Shown: one piece after another, positions 38,149-48,537 of the stretch
Layout of the letters: each line of letters starts with the position of its first letter
Position numbering within the stretch: position 1 is the stretch's first letter
NCBI RefSeq assembly: GCF_900129685.1
Contig: NZ_FQWM01000006.1
Coordinates: forward strand, 124,001 to 188,000
Direction: 5' to 3'
Source: Cognatishimia maritima
GTDB lineage: Bacteria > Pseudomonadota > Alphaproteobacteria > Rhodobacterales > Rhodobacteraceae
DNA length: 64,000 bases
Position numbers and translations under genes: made by a program
Notes under the pieces: model-generated
The model's input: only the letters and a program-made list of their open reading frames with translations
The model's database searches: none
What the model was told of the DNA's origin: nothing

Positions 38149-38910
38149 TTATTTTGAGCGATCTTTCGCAGGCACAAGTATCAACCGACGCGGGACGGTT
38201 TGTGTCCAAATCGCATCCATCTTGGCTTTGCCAGCAAAGGTTTGCTCTGCCCGCTTTGGGTTCAGCCGATCATCTGTCCAAACCGGTGTGTAGCCCTTGG
38301 GTGGCTTGACCAAAGCGTTCGCCCGCTGCTCATAGACGTGACGCGGCACAACACGCACGTCGCCTGCAACTTCGCCCTCAATAACGACATCACCACGGCG
38401 CGGTTTCCGGTTCAAAACCCGTTCCGGCAGGGCTTTGCCCTCTGCCACTGTCACAACAGCTGGGGCGGCGTCCATCTTTGGCTCTGAGGGCTTCACAGCG
38501 ACCGTCCGAGGCTGCGCCATGGCTTTGGGCTGAGACACAGGCTTCGGCATAACAACCGCGCGCTTGGCAGGTGTCGGCGCGCTGGCCGTTGGCAGCGGGG
38601 CCTCATCTGGCGTGATCTGCACCACCTCATAGGGTTGTTCCGCTGCGGCGCGTTCAGAGGCGTTCAGCGTGGGTTGAAAACCGCAGACCAGTTTCCGGTC
38701 TCGGGTCACACGAGGCACCCAGTTGGTCCCGCCGTTCACCCCCGCGCGCACAAAAACGCACCCACGGCTGTCAACATACTGGTTGCCTTGAAACGAGGCC
38801 GGAGGAAGTTCTGCTGGTGCGCCATCATTGCGCAATGTCTTGGCCATTGCCACATCGTAACTGGCAATCGAAGCGACAATCGCGATCACAACGGCTTTGG
38901 TCAAACGCAT
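38149..38910 (-). CDS. Exported protein of unknown function, 253 aa
   Basis: N-terminal signal peptide (VVIAIVASIASYDVAMA), then a short conserved-looking block with two Cys residues (YVDSRGCVFVRAGVNGGTNWVPR, then KLVCGF). The middle is low-complexity, rich in Ala/Pro/Lys/Val. The C-terminus is basic (GYTPVWTDDRLNPKRAEQTF). A cell-wall or periplasmic structural role is possible. I recognise the Cys-containing block as common in Rhodobacteraceae but cannot name a function. Convergent with the M48-like gene, 19 bases between stops. Confidence 0.8.
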   Translation of the reverse strand: MRLTKAVVIAIVASIASYDVAMAKTLRNDGAPAELPPASFQGNQYVDSRGCVFVRAGVNGGTNWVPRVTRDRKLVCGFQPTLNASERAAAEQPYEVVQITPDEAPLPTASAPTPAKRAVVMPKPVSQPKAMAQPRTVAVKPSEPKMDAAPAVVTVAEGKALPERVLNRKPRRGDVVIEGEVAGDVRVVPRHVYEQRANALVKPPKGYTPVWTDDRLNPKRAEQTFAGKAKMDAIWTQTVPRRLILVPAKDRSK

Positions 38911-38978
38911 AACATCCCCACAATATATAGGGGGCAGATTAGCCTTATTCCGCTAAATGAGTAAAGCGCCCATATGAT

Positions 38979-39611
38979 TTATTTTGTCCCAAACATGCGA
39001 TCCCCGGCATCGCCCAGCCCCGGTACGATATAGCCCTTTTCGTTCAGGCGCTCATCAAGGGCCGCCGTGACAATTGGCACGTCGGGGTGCGCCTCTTTCA
39101 TGCGCGCAACCCCTTCGGGCGCAGCAAGCAAGCAAAGAAAGCGAATGTCTTTCGCCCCGGCCTCTTTCAGCATGTCTATGGCTGCAACGGACGAATTCCC
39201 TGTCGCCAACATGGGGTCGACTGCGATCACCAGCCGTTTGTCAATTTGTGTTGGCACCTTAAAGTAATACTGCACGGGTTTCAGCGTTTCTTCATCCCGG
39301 TAAAGCCCAACAAACCCAACCCGCGCCGATGGGATAAGTTCCAGCATGCCATCCAGCAACCCGTTCCCCGCCCGGAGGATCGACACCAGCGCAAGTTTCG
39401 GACCGGCCAATGCGGGGGCATCCATCTCTTGCATCGGTGTTTCAATGGAACGTGTCGTCATCGGCAATTCGCGCGTGACCTCATAGGCCAACAGCTGGCT
39501 GATCTCGCGCAATAGCTGGCGAAACTCCGACGTCGAGGTTTCTTTCTTACGCATAATTGTCAGCTTGTGCTGCACAAGCGGATGGTCAACGACTGTCAGA
39601 TGATCGCTCAT
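38979..39611 (-). CDS. upp: Uracil phosphoribosyltransferase
   Basis: Converts uracil and PRPP to UMP. 210 residues, with the PRPP-binding motif [19 protein letters not shown] and the uracil-binding C-terminus [16 protein letters not shown]. Last gene of the nucleoside-salvage operon; its ATG overlaps the stop of the deaminase gene (ATGA). Uracil for it comes from cytidine/uridine breakdown by the other enzymes of the operon. Confidence 0.97.
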   Translation of the reverse strand: MSDHLTVVDHPLVQHKLTIMRKKETSTSEFRQLLREISQLLAYEVTRELPMTTRSIETPMQEMDAPALAGPKLALVSILRAGNGLLDGMLELIPSARVGFVGLYRDEETLKPVQYYFKVPTQIDKRLVIAVDPMLATGNSSVAAIDMLKEAGAKDIRFLCLLAAPEGVARMKEAHPDVPIVTAALDERLNEKGYIVPGLGDAGDRMFGTK

Positions 39612-40594
39612 GTGGACTCCAGTTTCTTAAGGACCCGCGCACGGGTCGCTTCATCACAAAACGCCGCCTCGGCAGCGGTCTTATTCAGCGCCAAGAAATC
39701 AACCTCGTCCCAGCCGTAAGCCCAATTCAGGGCCTCGTATTCGCGGGTCATGGTTGTTTTGAAAAAGGGTGGATCGTCAGTGGACACAGTCACGCGGACG
39801 CCAGCGTCGCGCAGCTTTTTGATCGGGTGCGCAGCCACGTCCCGATAAAGGCCAAGCACCACGTTTGACACCGGGCAAACCTCAAGCGTGACCTGCCGCG
39901 CGACCAATTCCTGCACCAAAGCCGGGTCTTCGATGGCCCGCACCCCGTGCCCAATACGAGCGACATTCAAATCGTTCAGCGCCTCACGCACGCTTTGCGG
40001 GCCGCCGAACTCACCGGCGTGAGTGGTCAATTGCAACCGGGCTTCGCGCGCCATGTCAAAGGCATAAGCAAAATCGCCTTGATGGCCACGCGTTTCGTCC
40101 CCGCCCATGCCAAAGCCGACAATCCAATCACCCGCCGTTTCCGCCGCACATAGCGCGGCTCGTTTGGCCAAATCCGGCCCAAAATGCCGGATGCAGGTGA
40201 CGATCCCCCGCAGCGTGATGCCAAGATCCCTCTCTGCCTTCGCAGCCGCCTCTTGGATGGCGGTCAGGTATTCTTTCCACGCGCCAACATCCCCACCCCC
40301 GCAAAAGTCGGGTGAAATAAAACTTTCGCAATAGATCACGCCGTTTGCGGCGCTTTCCTCAAGCACCGCGCGGGTCAGTCGCGCATAGTCATCAGGCGTC
40401 TTCAGAACCGAGGTCGCAGCCTCATAGACTGACAGAAAATGAGCAAAGTCGCGGAAGGCATAGCCACCGTCTGTGTCAAAGACCTTTGAGATATCGACCT
40501 TCTTTTCGAACGCCAACTGGCGGATGAAAGCGGGCGGCGCGGCCCCTTCGTGGTGCAGATGCAATTCGACTTTAGGTAGGTCAACAAAACTCAT
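39608..40594 (-). CDS. add: Adenosine deaminase family protein
   Basis: 328-residue amidohydrolase that deaminates adenosine (or adenine). Start chosen at the ATG giving [17 protein letters not shown], overlapping the deoB stop region. Metal ligands: HLHHEG at the N-terminus, [10 protein letters not shown] near the middle, and the late Asp pair in [10 protein letters not shown]. The DDPPFF form also occurs in adenine deaminases of this family, so the substrate is not certain. Operon context with deoB and upp favours nucleoside salvage. Confidence 0.9.
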   Translation of the reverse strand: MSFVDLPKVELHLHHEGAAPPAFIRQLAFEKKVDISKVFDTDGGYAFRDFAHFLSVYEAATSVLKTPDDYARLTRAVLEESAANGVIYCESFISPDFCGGGDVGAWKEYLTAIQEAAAKAERDLGITLRGIVTCIRHFGPDLAKRAALCAAETAGDWIVGFGMGGDETRGHQGDFAYAFDMAREARLQLTTHAGEFGGPQSVREALNDLNVARIGHGVRAIEDPALVQELVARQVTLEVCPVSNVVLGLYRDVAAHPIKKLRDAGVRVTVSTDDPPFFKTTMTREYEALNWAYGWDEVDFLALNKTAAEAAFCDEATRARVLKKLEST

Positions 40595-41802
40595 ATGAAA
40601 CTCCTTCCCGGCCCCTGCGCCGCCACGCCCAAATGCATTGCAACGGTCGCTGCCACATCGACAAATCCAATATGGCCTGCCTCCCCGGTGCCAAGCCCAT
40701 GGCACAGCACCGGCACCCGTTCGCGTGTGTGGTCCGTACCGACCCAAGTCGGGTCATTGCCGTGATCTGCGGTGATCAGCAGAAGATCATCGGCGCGCAA
40801 TTTCGGGATCAATGTCCCGATTTCAGCATCAAACCACTCCAAAGCGCGCGCGTAACCGCTGACATCGCGACGGTGGCCATAGAGGCTGTCAAACTCAACG
40901 AAATTGGCAAAGGTCAGACTGCCCTCATCGGCGCTGTCCACGAGATCATTTAGATGGGTCATCAATACGTCATCGGCCCCTTTACGGACCTCATCAATGC
41001 CCTGCATAGAAAAGATGTCGCCAATTTTACCAACTGCATAGACGCGCCGTCCGGCGTCCTGCACCCAATTTGTCAGCACTTGCGCCGGCGGAGAGATCGC
41101 AAAATCTTTGCGGTTGCCGGTTCTTTGAAAACCGCTGGCTTCGTCGCCCACAAATGGGCGGGCAATCACTCGGCCAATTTTCCTAGCATGCAATATTGGC
41201 GCAATCGCCTCGCAAAATGAAAGCAACCGCGCAAGGCCAAAGCTATGTTCGTGCGCCGCCACCTGAAACACGCTGTCGGCAGAGGTGTAGCAAATCGGGA
41301 AGCCGGTTTGCATATGCAGCGCGCCTAACTCATTGATGATCTGCGTGCCCGATGCGTGGCAGTTGCCCAATATTCCGTCAACGCCAAAGGACGCAATAAT
41401 CGCTCCAGTCAGATGCGCTGGGAAAGCCGGGCGCGTGTCTGGGAAATAGCCCCAATCCCATGGCACAGGCACGCCCGCCAGTTCCCAATGGCCAGAGGGG
41501 GTGTCTTTCCCACGAGAGGATTCTTGTGCCGCTGCCCAGAAGCCCGTTGGCGTGGCGTTAAGGCCCGGCACGTCGGCGCCGGAGGCCAATCGTGTCGCTG
41601 CCCCAAGGCCGAGGGCATCAAGATGTGGCACTCCCAAGGGCCCGCTGCGCCCATCTTCAGCTTTGCCCGCAGCACAAGCCTGCGCAATATGGGCAAGCGT
41701 ATTGGCACCTGTGTCAGGTGTTTCACCATTGAAATACTGATCCGCGTCGGGTGCGCCGCCGATGCCGACGGAATCCATGACAACCAGAAACGCCCGGCTC
41801 AT
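40591..41802 (-). CDS. deoB: Phosphopentomutase
   Basis: Interconverts (deoxy)ribose 1- and 5-phosphate, linking thymidine phosphorylase to central metabolism. 403 residues of the alkaline-phosphatase superfamily: FLVVMDSVGIGGAPDADQY at the start, then GKDTPSGHWELAG with the phosphorylated Thr, and LLITADHGNDPTWVGTDHTRERVP with metal ligands. Start set at the ATG overlapping the deoA stop (ATGA); an in-frame ATG four codons upstream is less likely. Confidence 0.97.
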   Translation of the reverse strand: MSRAFLVVMDSVGIGGAPDADQYFNGETPDTGANTLAHIAQACAAGKAEDGRSGPLGVPHLDALGLGAATRLASGADVPGLNATPTGFWAAAQESSRGKDTPSGHWELAGVPVPWDWGYFPDTRPAFPAHLTGAIIASFGVDGILGNCHASGTQIINELGALHMQTGFPICYTSADSVFQVAAHEHSFGLARLLSFCEAIAPILHARKIGRVIARPFVGDEASGFQRTGNRKDFAISPPAQVLTNWVQDAGRRVYAVGKIGDIFSMQGIDEVRKGADDVLMTHLNDLVDSADEGSLTFANFVEFDSLYGHRRDVSGYARALEWFDAEIGTLIPKLRADDLLLITADHGNDPTWVGTDHTRERVPVLCHGLGTGEAGHIGFVDVAATVAMHLGVAAQGPGRSFI

Positions 41803-43106
41803 GCGCGCACCCATTCGTGGATCAACGGCAATGACTTGGGCGCTTTGCTGCCAATCTTGATGGCCTTCAGAATGGTGCGTTTTGCTTGCTCTGCCTGATC
41901 TTCGCGTGCCGCATGGATGCGCAACAAAGGCTGCCCTTTTGTGATGGATTGTCCCAGTGTCACGACATCAGACAGACCAACGGCGGGGTCAATCACATCA
42001 CTTTCGATTTTGCGACCGCCGCCCAGATCGACAACCACAAGACCAAGCGCCTGACCGTCGATTTCTGCAACATAGCCCGCTTCTGGCGCGGCGACTTCTT
42101 GAATGACCGGCGCCTCTGGTAGGAAGCGTTGCCAGTTTTCAGCAAAAGCGACTGGTCCGCCCTGCGCGTAAACCATTTTGCCAAAGGCCTCTGCCGCGCG
42201 GCCAGAGGATATGGCATCAGCAATCATCGCGCACCCTTCGTCTGGGTCTTTGGCAATCCGCGCGTCCGCCAACAGTGCACCACCCAGCGCGTAGGTTAGG
42301 TCGCGCAAGGGTCCTTCGCGCCCCTCGCATAGAACGCCCATAACCTCACTGATCTCCAGGGCATTTCCCAAGGCCGGGGCCAAAGGCGCGCTCATATCAG
42401 AGATCACCGCGGAGGTCGGACACCCGGCCAAATTGGCGGTGCCCACAAGGGATTGCGCCAAGGCGCGGGCGTCATCCAGCGATTTCATAAAGGCTCCGCT
42501 GCCGACCTTTACGTCTAACACCAATTGCTCCAGCCCTGCCGCCAGTTTTTTGGACAGAATCGATGCGGTAATCAGGTCGAGGCTTTCGACGGTCGATGTC
42601 ACATCGCGTATCGCGTAAAGGCGTTTGTCTGCGGGGGCAATGTTGGCCGAGGCGCTGACAATCGCTGCGCCTGCGTCGTGTAACACAGCCCGGAACCGCG
42701 CTTCTTCCAGATCAACACGCAAGCCTGGGATGCTTTCCAGTTTATCCAACGTCCCGCCCGTATGCCCCAGACCGCGGCCCGAAATCATGGGCACATAGGC
42801 CCCGCAGGCCGCCAGCGCAGGTGCCAAGACCAAGGACACACAATCGCCGACACCACCAGTCGAATGCTTGTCAACGACCGGGCCGTCACACTCCCATGTA
42901 AGGCAATCACCGCTGTCGCGCATCGCCAGCGTCAGATCAGCCCGAGCGGTTTCGCTCAGACCGTTCAAACAAATCGCCATGGCAAAAGCGCCAGCCTGTG
43001 CATCACTGACGGAATGGTCAGCCAGCCCTTTTGCGAACCACGTCAGCGCCTCTTGAGACGGGGAATGCCCTGCCCTGAGGTCAGCAATGACCGAGCGTGC
43101 ATCCAT
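41799..43106 (-). CDS. deoA: Thymidine phosphorylase
   Basis: Phosphorolysis of thymidine to thymine and deoxyribose 1-phosphate. 435 residues. Signatures are VVDKHSTGGVGDCVSLVLAP and SGRGLGHTGGTLDKLESIPG. Start set at the ATG that overlaps the cdd stop (TAATG); a longer frame reaches back across cdd but is unsupported. Its product goes to DeoB. Confidence 0.97.
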   Translation of the reverse strand: MDARSVIADLRAGHSPSQEALTWFAKGLADHSVSDAQAGAFAMAICLNGLSETARADLTLAMRDSGDCLTWECDGPVVDKHSTGGVGDCVSLVLAPALAACGAYVPMISGRGLGHTGGTLDKLESIPGLRVDLEEARFRAVLHDAGAAIVSASANIAPADKRLYAIRDVTSTVESLDLITASILSKKLAAGLEQLVLDVKVGSGAFMKSLDDARALAQSLVGTANLAGCPTSAVISDMSAPLAPALGNALEISEVMGVLCEGREGPLRDLTYALGGALLADARIAKDPDEGCAMIADAISSGRAAEAFGKMVYAQGGPVAFAENWQRFLPEAPVIQEVAAPEAGYVAEIDGQALGLVVVDLGGGRKIESDVIDPAVGLSDVVTLGQSITKGQPLLRIHAAREDQAEQAKRTILKAIKIGSKAPKSLPLIHEWVRA

Positions 43107-43501
43107 TAGCTGTTCCCCAAATGCTCTTCTGTAAAGGCACCGGGCATCAGGTCCGCAAGCGTCATTGATTGTTCGATGCCCGACGTGGTCGCCATCGTGA
43201 CAACCACATCTCCTGCGCCGAATTCGATCAGCTTTTGACGGCACCCGCCACAGGGCGACACGGGCAAAGGCGCATCGGCGACAACGTAGACCTCTGTCAG
43301 CTTGGTCTCTCCACCAGCGACCATTGCTGCAATGGCACCTGCCTCAGCGCAGGTCCCTTCTGGATAGGCCACGTTTTCGACATTACAGCCGACAAAGACA
43401 TCTCCGCTTTGGGACTTGATCGCGGCCCCCACTTTGAAGTTGGAATACGGGGCATAGGCTTTGTCACGCACGGCAAACGCCTTGTCCTTCAAACTCATCA
43501 C
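43106..43501 (-). CDS. cdd: Cytidine deaminase
   Basis: 131-residue zinc enzyme converting cytidine to uridine. Zinc and catalytic motifs: NVENVAYPEGTCAEAGAI and VSPCGGCRQKLIEFG. Two ATG codons in tandem (43501 and 43498) could both start. First gene of the cdd-deoA-deoB-add-upp operon, in which every junction overlaps. The 209-base gap to maeB carries the divergent promoters; no clear operator was found. Confidence 0.97.
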   Translation of the reverse strand: MMSLKDKAFAVRDKAYAPYSNFKVGAAIKSQSGDVFVGCNVENVAYPEGTCAEAGAIAAMVAGGETKLTEVYVVADAPLPVSPCGGCRQKLIEFGAGDVVVTMATTSGIEQSMTLADLMPGAFTEEHLGNS

Positions 43502-43710
43502 ACCTTCCCTCTTCCTGCCTTGCCTATAATTGGTCGCGAACCCAGAACTTTAACCTGTCGGTCAAAAACAGCAACCGTTGACAGTTCGTCGCATATGGCA
43601 AAACACTGGTGTCGAACGGTTCGAGATGCAAGCGAAAGCCTGAGGCAAGACGCCGCTTTCACAGGTTTGAGAAATTAGTTTAAGGCTAAACAAAATTTAG
43701 GGAGGGCCGC

Positions 43711-45990
43711 GTGAGCGACACATCAAATGACCCGCAACGTCAGGCAGCGCTTGCCTACCATGAGTTTCCGAAGCCCGGAAAACTGGAAATTCGCGCGACC
43801 AAACCCCTCGCGAACGGGCGGGATCTTTCACGCGCCTATTCCCCCGGTGTCGCTGAGGCCTGCCTAGAAATCAAAGCTGATGAAGCCAATGCCAGCCGCT
43901 ATACCGCGCGGGGAAATTTGGTTGCCGTTGTGTCTAACGGCAGCGCCGTCCTTGGTCTGGGCAATATTGGCGCGCTGGCCTCCAAGCCAGTGATGGAGGG
44001 CAAGGCCGTTCTATTCAAGAACTTTGCCAATATCGATTGCTTTGACATCGAAGTCGACGAAAGCGACCCTGAGAAACTGGCAGATATCGTCTGCGCGTTA
44101 GGACCGACCTTTGGGGCGATCAACCTTGAAGACATCAAGGCGCCGGATTGTTTTATTGTCGAAGACATCTGCCGCAAACGCATGAATATCCCGGTTTTCC
44201 ACGATGACCAGCACGGCACCGCGATTGTTGTTGGCGCGGCAGCGACCAATGCCTTGCGGGTTGCGGGCAAATCTTTTGAGGATATCAAGATCGTCTCAAC
44301 CGGCGGCGGCGCTGCTGGCATCGCCTGCTTGAATATGCTGCTGAAACTGGGTGTGAAACGCGAAAACGTTTGGCTTTGCGACATTCATGGGTTGGTCTAC
44401 GAAGGCCGGACCGAAGACATGAACCCGCAAAAGGCGGCTTTTGCGCAGAAATCCGATCTGCGCGCTTTGGACGACGTGATCGACGGTGCGGACCTCTTCC
44501 TTGGCCTGTCCGGGCCGCGCGTTCTGAAGCCAGAGATGGTGGCTAAAATGGCGGCACGCCCCATCATCTTTGCCCTTGCGAACCCAACACCGGAAATCAT
44601 GCCGGACCTTGCGCGCGAGGTCGCTCCTGACGCGATCATCGCGACGGGCCGCAGCGATTTTCCCAATCAGGTCAACAACGTACTGTGCTTCCCCTTCATT
44701 TTCCGCGGGGCATTGGATGTCGGCGCGACCGAAATCAACGACTCGATGAAAATCGCCTGCGTTGAAGGCATTGCCGAACTTGCGCGCGCGACGACCTCTG
44801 CCGAGGCTGCAGCCGCCTATCAAGGCGAAGAGCTGACCTTTGGCGCGGACTACCTGATCCCGAAACCTTTTGATCCGCGCCTTGTGGGTGTCGTTTCTGC
44901 CGCTGTCGCAAAAGCCGCGATGGAAAGCGGTGTCGCGACCCGGCCTATTGATGATCTTGAAGATTATGTTGAACGGCTGAACCAGTCGGTCTTTAAGTCC
45001 GCCCTGCTCATGCGCCCAGTGTTTGAAGCGGCGCGCACGGCCTCCCGGAAAATCGTCTTCTCGGAAGGTGAAGATGAACGCGTCCTGCGCGCGGCGCAGG
45101 CCATTTTGGAAGAAACGACAGAGAAGCCCATCCTGATTGGCCGTCCCGAGGTGGTTGAGCGCAGATGTGAACGTTTGGGGCTTACCATCCGCCCGGGCAG
45201 CGACTTTGACATTGTGAACCCAGAAAACGACCCGCGTTATCGGGATTATTGGGAGACCTACCACAGCATCACAGCGCGCAAAGGGGTAACCCCGGATATT
45301 GCCCGCGCCATCATGCGCACCAACACAACGGCGATTGGTGCAGTCATGGTGCATCGCGGTGAGGCCGATAGCCTGATCTGCGGCGCGTTCGGCGAATTCC
45401 GCTGGCATCTGGATTACGTCAATCAGGTGCTAGGCGATGAAACCCATTCCCCCCATGGTGCTCTGTCGCTGATGATCATGGAAGACGGGCCATTGTTCAT
45501 CGCGGACACCCACGTCTGGTCCCTGCCGACGCCCGAGAATCTGGCCATGGTGGCCCAGGGGGCCGCACGTCACGCACGCCGTTTCGGCGTTGAGCCTCGG
45601 ATCGCTTTCTGTTCGCAATCTCAGTTCGGCAACCAGCGCGAAGGGTCTGGCAAACGACTACGCGAGGCAATTGCACTGCTTGATCGCCTGGAAACGAACT
45701 TTGAATACGAAGGCGAGATGAACGTTGATGCAGCGCTCGACCCAGAAATTTGTGCGCGCCTTTTGCCTGACAGCCGGCTCAGCGGGCCAGCGAATGTCTT
45801 GATCTTCGGTCATGCAGATGCTGCGTCTGCGACCCGCAATATCCTAAAATCAAAAGCGGGCGCCATTGCGGTTGGACCGATCCTAATGGGCATGGGCAAC
45901 CGAGCGCATATTGTGACGCCATCCATCACCGCGCGCGGGCTTTTGAACATGGCCGCAATCGCAGGTACACCCGTGGATCACTACGGCTGA
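43711..45990 (+). CDS. maeB: NADP-dependent malic enzyme with C-terminal phosphotransacetylase-like domain
   Basis: Oxidative decarboxylation of malate to pyruvate. 759 residues: malic enzyme domain (1-~425, with SRAYSPGVAEACLEI, FHDDQHGTAIVVGAAATNA and VSTGGGAAGIACLNMLLKLG) followed by a phosphate-acetyltransferase-like regulatory domain (from ~430, with KIVFSEGEDERVLRAAQ). Start is GTG with GGGAGGG about 5 bases upstream. This architecture is standard for MaeB; the second domain usually senses acetyl-CoA rather than catalysing. Confidence 0.95.
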   Translation: MSDTSNDPQRQAALAYHEFPKPGKLEIRATKPLANGRDLSRAYSPGVAEACLEIKADEANASRYTARGNLVAVVSNGSAVLGLGNIGALASKPVMEGKAVLFKNFANIDCFDIEVDESDPEKLADIVCALGPTFGAINLEDIKAPDCFIVEDICRKRMNIPVFHDDQHGTAIVVGAAATNALRVAGKSFEDIKIVSTGGGAAGIACLNMLLKLGVKRENVWLCDIHGLVYEGRTEDMNPQKAAFAQKSDLRALDDVIDGADLFLGLSGPRVLKPEMVAKMAARPIIFALANPTPEIMPDLAREVAPDAIIATGRSDFPNQVNNVLCFPFIFRGALDVGATEINDSMKIACVEGIAELARATTSAEAAAAYQGEELTFGADYLIPKPFDPRLVGVVSAAVAKAAMESGVATRPIDDLEDYVERLNQSVFKSALLMRPVFEAARTASRKIVFSEGEDERVLRAAQAILEETTEKPILIGRPEVVERRCERLGLTIRPGSDFDIVNPENDPRYRDYWETYHSITARKGVTPDIARAIMRTNTTAIGAVMVHRGEADSLICGAFGEFRWHLDYVNQVLGDETHSPHGALSLMIMEDGPLFIADTHVWSLPTPENLAMVAQGAARHARRFGVEPRIAFCSQSQFGNQREGSGKRLREAIALLDRLETNFEYEGEMNVDAALDPEICARLLPDSRLSGPANVLIFGHADAASATRNILKSKAGAIAVGPILMGMGNRAHIVTPSITARGLLNMAAIAGTPVDHYG

Positions 45991-46013
45991 TTTTGTGACA
46001 AAACCGAGGTAAA

Positions 46014-46050
46014 TTTACACATCCCGCTCAAGGGGTGTGTAAACATTTTT
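46014..46050 (+). terminator. Hairpin with T-run after maeB
   Basis: 12-base arms TTTACACATCCC (46014-46025) and GGGGTGTGTAAA (46032-46043), one mismatch, 6-base loop, followed by CATTTTTT. Probably the maeB terminator; the same dyad could instead be an operator for prpE. The rest of the 229-base gap is AT-rich without a clear signal. Confidence 0.65.
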
Positions 46051-46219
46051 TCCATATATTTCATAATCCTATATCCAAATATTCACATAATTACTCTAAA
46101 ATTTACAATCCATTTCAGCGCTAACAGAAAATTTCCTGACAAAGCTGACGCCCTTCCTATGCCAAATTCTTTACAGCATAGAGCCGTGCCCACTAGGCTT
46201 GCGCTAGGGAGAAGACAAC

Positions 46220-48112
46220 ATGCCATATCAAGACGTTTACGATGCCTGGAAAGCGGATCCAGAAGCATTTTGGATGCAGGCCGCCGCTGCCATTGACTGG
46301 GACACGCCGCCGACCAAAGCGCTGACTGACAAAGGCGACGGGCTGTTTGAATGGTTCGCCGACGGCACCGTCAACACGTGTTGGAACGCGGTTGACCGAC
46401 ATGTTGAGGCCGGACGCGGCGACGCTGTTGCAATCATCTATGACAGCCCAATCTCTGGCGCAAAGTGCGAGATCACTTTCTCTGATCTTAAAACACGCGT
46501 CGCAAACCTTGCCGGCGCGCTGCGGGCGCAGGGCGTGGAAAAAGGCGACCGCGTTCTGATTTATATGCCAATGATCCCTGAAGCTTTGGAAGCAATGCTC
46601 GCTTGCGGTCGGATTGGTGCGATCCATTCGGTGGTCTTTGGTGGATTTGCCGCCAATGAACTTGCAGTGCGCATCGATGACGCGACCCCCAAGGCAGTGA
46701 TCGCAGCCTCTTGCGGCCTCGAACCGGGGCGCATTGTAGAATACAAGCCGCTTCTGGATGCCGCGATAGAGACCGCAACCCACAACCCCGAATTCTGCGT
46801 GATCCTACAACGCGACCAACAAACAGCCCCGATGATCGAAGGACACGACTTTGATTATCACGGGTTTCAGGAGGGCGTGACGCCCGCCGACTGCCTCCCT
46901 GTCGAGGGCAATCACCCCTCCTACATTCTCTACACTTCGGGCACGACAGGCCAGCCCAAAGGTGTTGTCCGCCACACAGCAGGTCAGCTTGTGGCCCTGA
47001 ACTGGACAATGGAGGCAATCTATAACGTCAAACCGGGTGATGTGTTCTGGGCGGCGTCTGACGTGGGTTGGGTCGTGGGGCATTCCTACATTTGCTATGG
47101 CCCGCTGATTCACGGCAACACGACGATTGTGTTCGAAGGCAAGCCGGTCGGCACGCCCGACGCAGGCACCTTCTGGCGCGTGATCTCCGAGCACAAGGTG
47201 ACGTCGTTCTTTACGGCCCCTACTGCCCTTCGTGCGGTCAAACGTGAAGACCCGGCAGGGGAATTGATCAAGAATTATGACCTCAGCAGCCTGAAACAGA
47301 TCTACCTTGCGGGCGAACGGGCTGACCCTGACACGATCACCTGGGCGCAAACCCATCTGAACGTCCCCGTGATTGACCATTGGTGGCAAACCGAAACCGG
47401 CTGGGCGATTGCGGCCAACCCGCTGGGCCTCGAGGAATTGCCCGTCAAACTTGGCTCCCCTGCCAAACCGATGCCCGGCTACGACGTTGTCATTCTTGGC
47501 GAAGACGGCCATCCCGTGCCAGACGGGGACCTCGGTGCCATCGCCATAAAGCTGCCCCTGCCTCCGGGCACGTTACCCACGCTGTGGAACGCTGAAGAGC
47601 GGTTCAAATCAGCCTATCTCACCGCCTTTCCCGGCTACTACGAGACTGGCGATGCGGGGATGAAAGACAAAGACGGTTACCTTTACATCATGGCGCGCAC
47701 CGATGACGTGATAAACGTCGCCGGTCACCGCCTGTCTACGGGCGCGATGGAAGAGGTCTTGGCCAGCCACCCGGATGTTGCCGAATGCGCTGTCATCGGC
47801 GCCTCTGACGCTTTGAAGGGGCAAACACCGGTCGGTTTCCTTTGTCTAAACGCAGGCTGCGACCGCCCAGCAGAGGACATCGTGAAAGAAGTGGTCACGC
47901 AGGTCCGCACCCAAATCGGTCCGGTCGCGGCTTTCAAGAAAGCCGTGGTGGTCAACCGGTTACCCAAAACACGGTCGGGAAAGATATTGCGTGGCACCAT
48001 GGTGTCGATTGCAGATGGGAAAAACTGGAAAATGCCAGCCACGATCGACGATCCCGCGGTTTTAGATGAGATTGCAACAGCGCTTAAAACGATTGGATAC
48101 GCCAACGCTTAG
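46220..48112 (+). CDS. prpE: Propionyl-CoA synthetase
   Basis: 630-residue AMP-forming ligase activating propionate (acetate less well). Motifs: SYILYTSGTTGQPKGVVRHTAG, the family-specific DVGWVVGHSYICYGPL, DHWWQTETGWAIAANP, and the catalytic Lys in LPKTRSGKILRGTM. The N-terminal YQDVYDAWKADPEAFWMQAA is typical of PrpE. CTAGGGAG precedes the ATG. Single gene after maeB. Confidence 0.94.
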   Translation: MPYQDVYDAWKADPEAFWMQAAAAIDWDTPPTKALTDKGDGLFEWFADGTVNTCWNAVDRHVEAGRGDAVAIIYDSPISGAKCEITFSDLKTRVANLAGALRAQGVEKGDRVLIYMPMIPEALEAMLACGRIGAIHSVVFGGFAANELAVRIDDATPKAVIAASCGLEPGRIVEYKPLLDAAIETATHNPEFCVILQRDQQTAPMIEGHDFDYHGFQEGVTPADCLPVEGNHPSYILYTSGTTGQPKGVVRHTAGQLVALNWTMEAIYNVKPGDVFWAASDVGWVVGHSYICYGPLIHGNTTIVFEGKPVGTPDAGTFWRVISEHKVTSFFTAPTALRAVKREDPAGELIKNYDLSSLKQIYLAGERADPDTITWAQTHLNVPVIDHWWQTETGWAIAANPLGLEELPVKLGSPAKPMPGYDVVILGEDGHPVPDGDLGAIAIKLPLPPGTLPTLWNAEERFKSAYLTAFPGYYETGDAGMKDKDGYLYIMARTDDVINVAGHRLSTGAMEEVLASHPDVAECAVIGASDALKGQTPVGFLCLNAGCDRPAEDIVKEVVTQVRTQIGPVAAFKKAVVVNRLPKTRSGKILRGTMVSIADGKNWKMPATIDDPAVLDEIATALKTIGYANA

Positions 48113-48271
48113 CCTTTGACATCGCCGCCCAAGCATGCCATCACAGCCGCGCACGAAGTGCCTTCTATCGTTTACCTGTCTTAGCCTATGGCGACCCACG
48201 CATTCGATTTCTGCACAGACGCCAAGGACCCGTCGCACGTCGCGAGCGGGCAATATTTAAGGAGAACGGTA

Positions 48272-48478
48272 ATGCCTACAGGTACCGTGAAATGGTTTAA
48301 CACTGACAAAGGCTACGGCTTTATTGCACCAGAAGATGGCGGCAAAGATGTATTCGTACACATCCGCGCGGTCCAAGACTCTGGCCTTCAAGGTCTGGCT
48401 GACAATCAAAAAGTCACCTACGAACTGCAATCCGGCCGTGACGGCCGCGAAAGCGCAGGCAGCCTCGAACTGGCATAA
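48272..48478 (+). CDS. Cold-shock protein, CspA family
   Basis: 68-residue single cold-shock domain with RNP1 KGYGFI and RNP2 DVFVHI motifs, which bind single-stranded RNA/DNA and act as an RNA chaperone. Start at the ATG preceded by AAGGAG; the frame continues upstream without support. The 159-base leader after prpE could carry temperature control typical of csp mRNAs, but no conserved motif is evident. A strong terminator follows. Confidence 0.96.
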   Translation: MPTGTVKWFNTDKGYGFIAPEDGGKDVFVHIRAVQDSGLQGLADNQKVTYELQSGRDGRESAGSLELA

Positions 48479-48507
48479 GCCAGATTGAGATCTGACATTT
48501 GATTAGG

Positions 48508-48533
48508 ACGGGCGCTTTTGCGCCCGTTTTTCT
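48508..48533. terminator. Terminator between csp and nadK
   Basis: Perfect 8-base stem ACGGGCGC/GCGCCCGT with a TTTT loop and a T-run, between convergent genes. Confidence 0.9.
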
Positions 48534-48537
48534 TTGC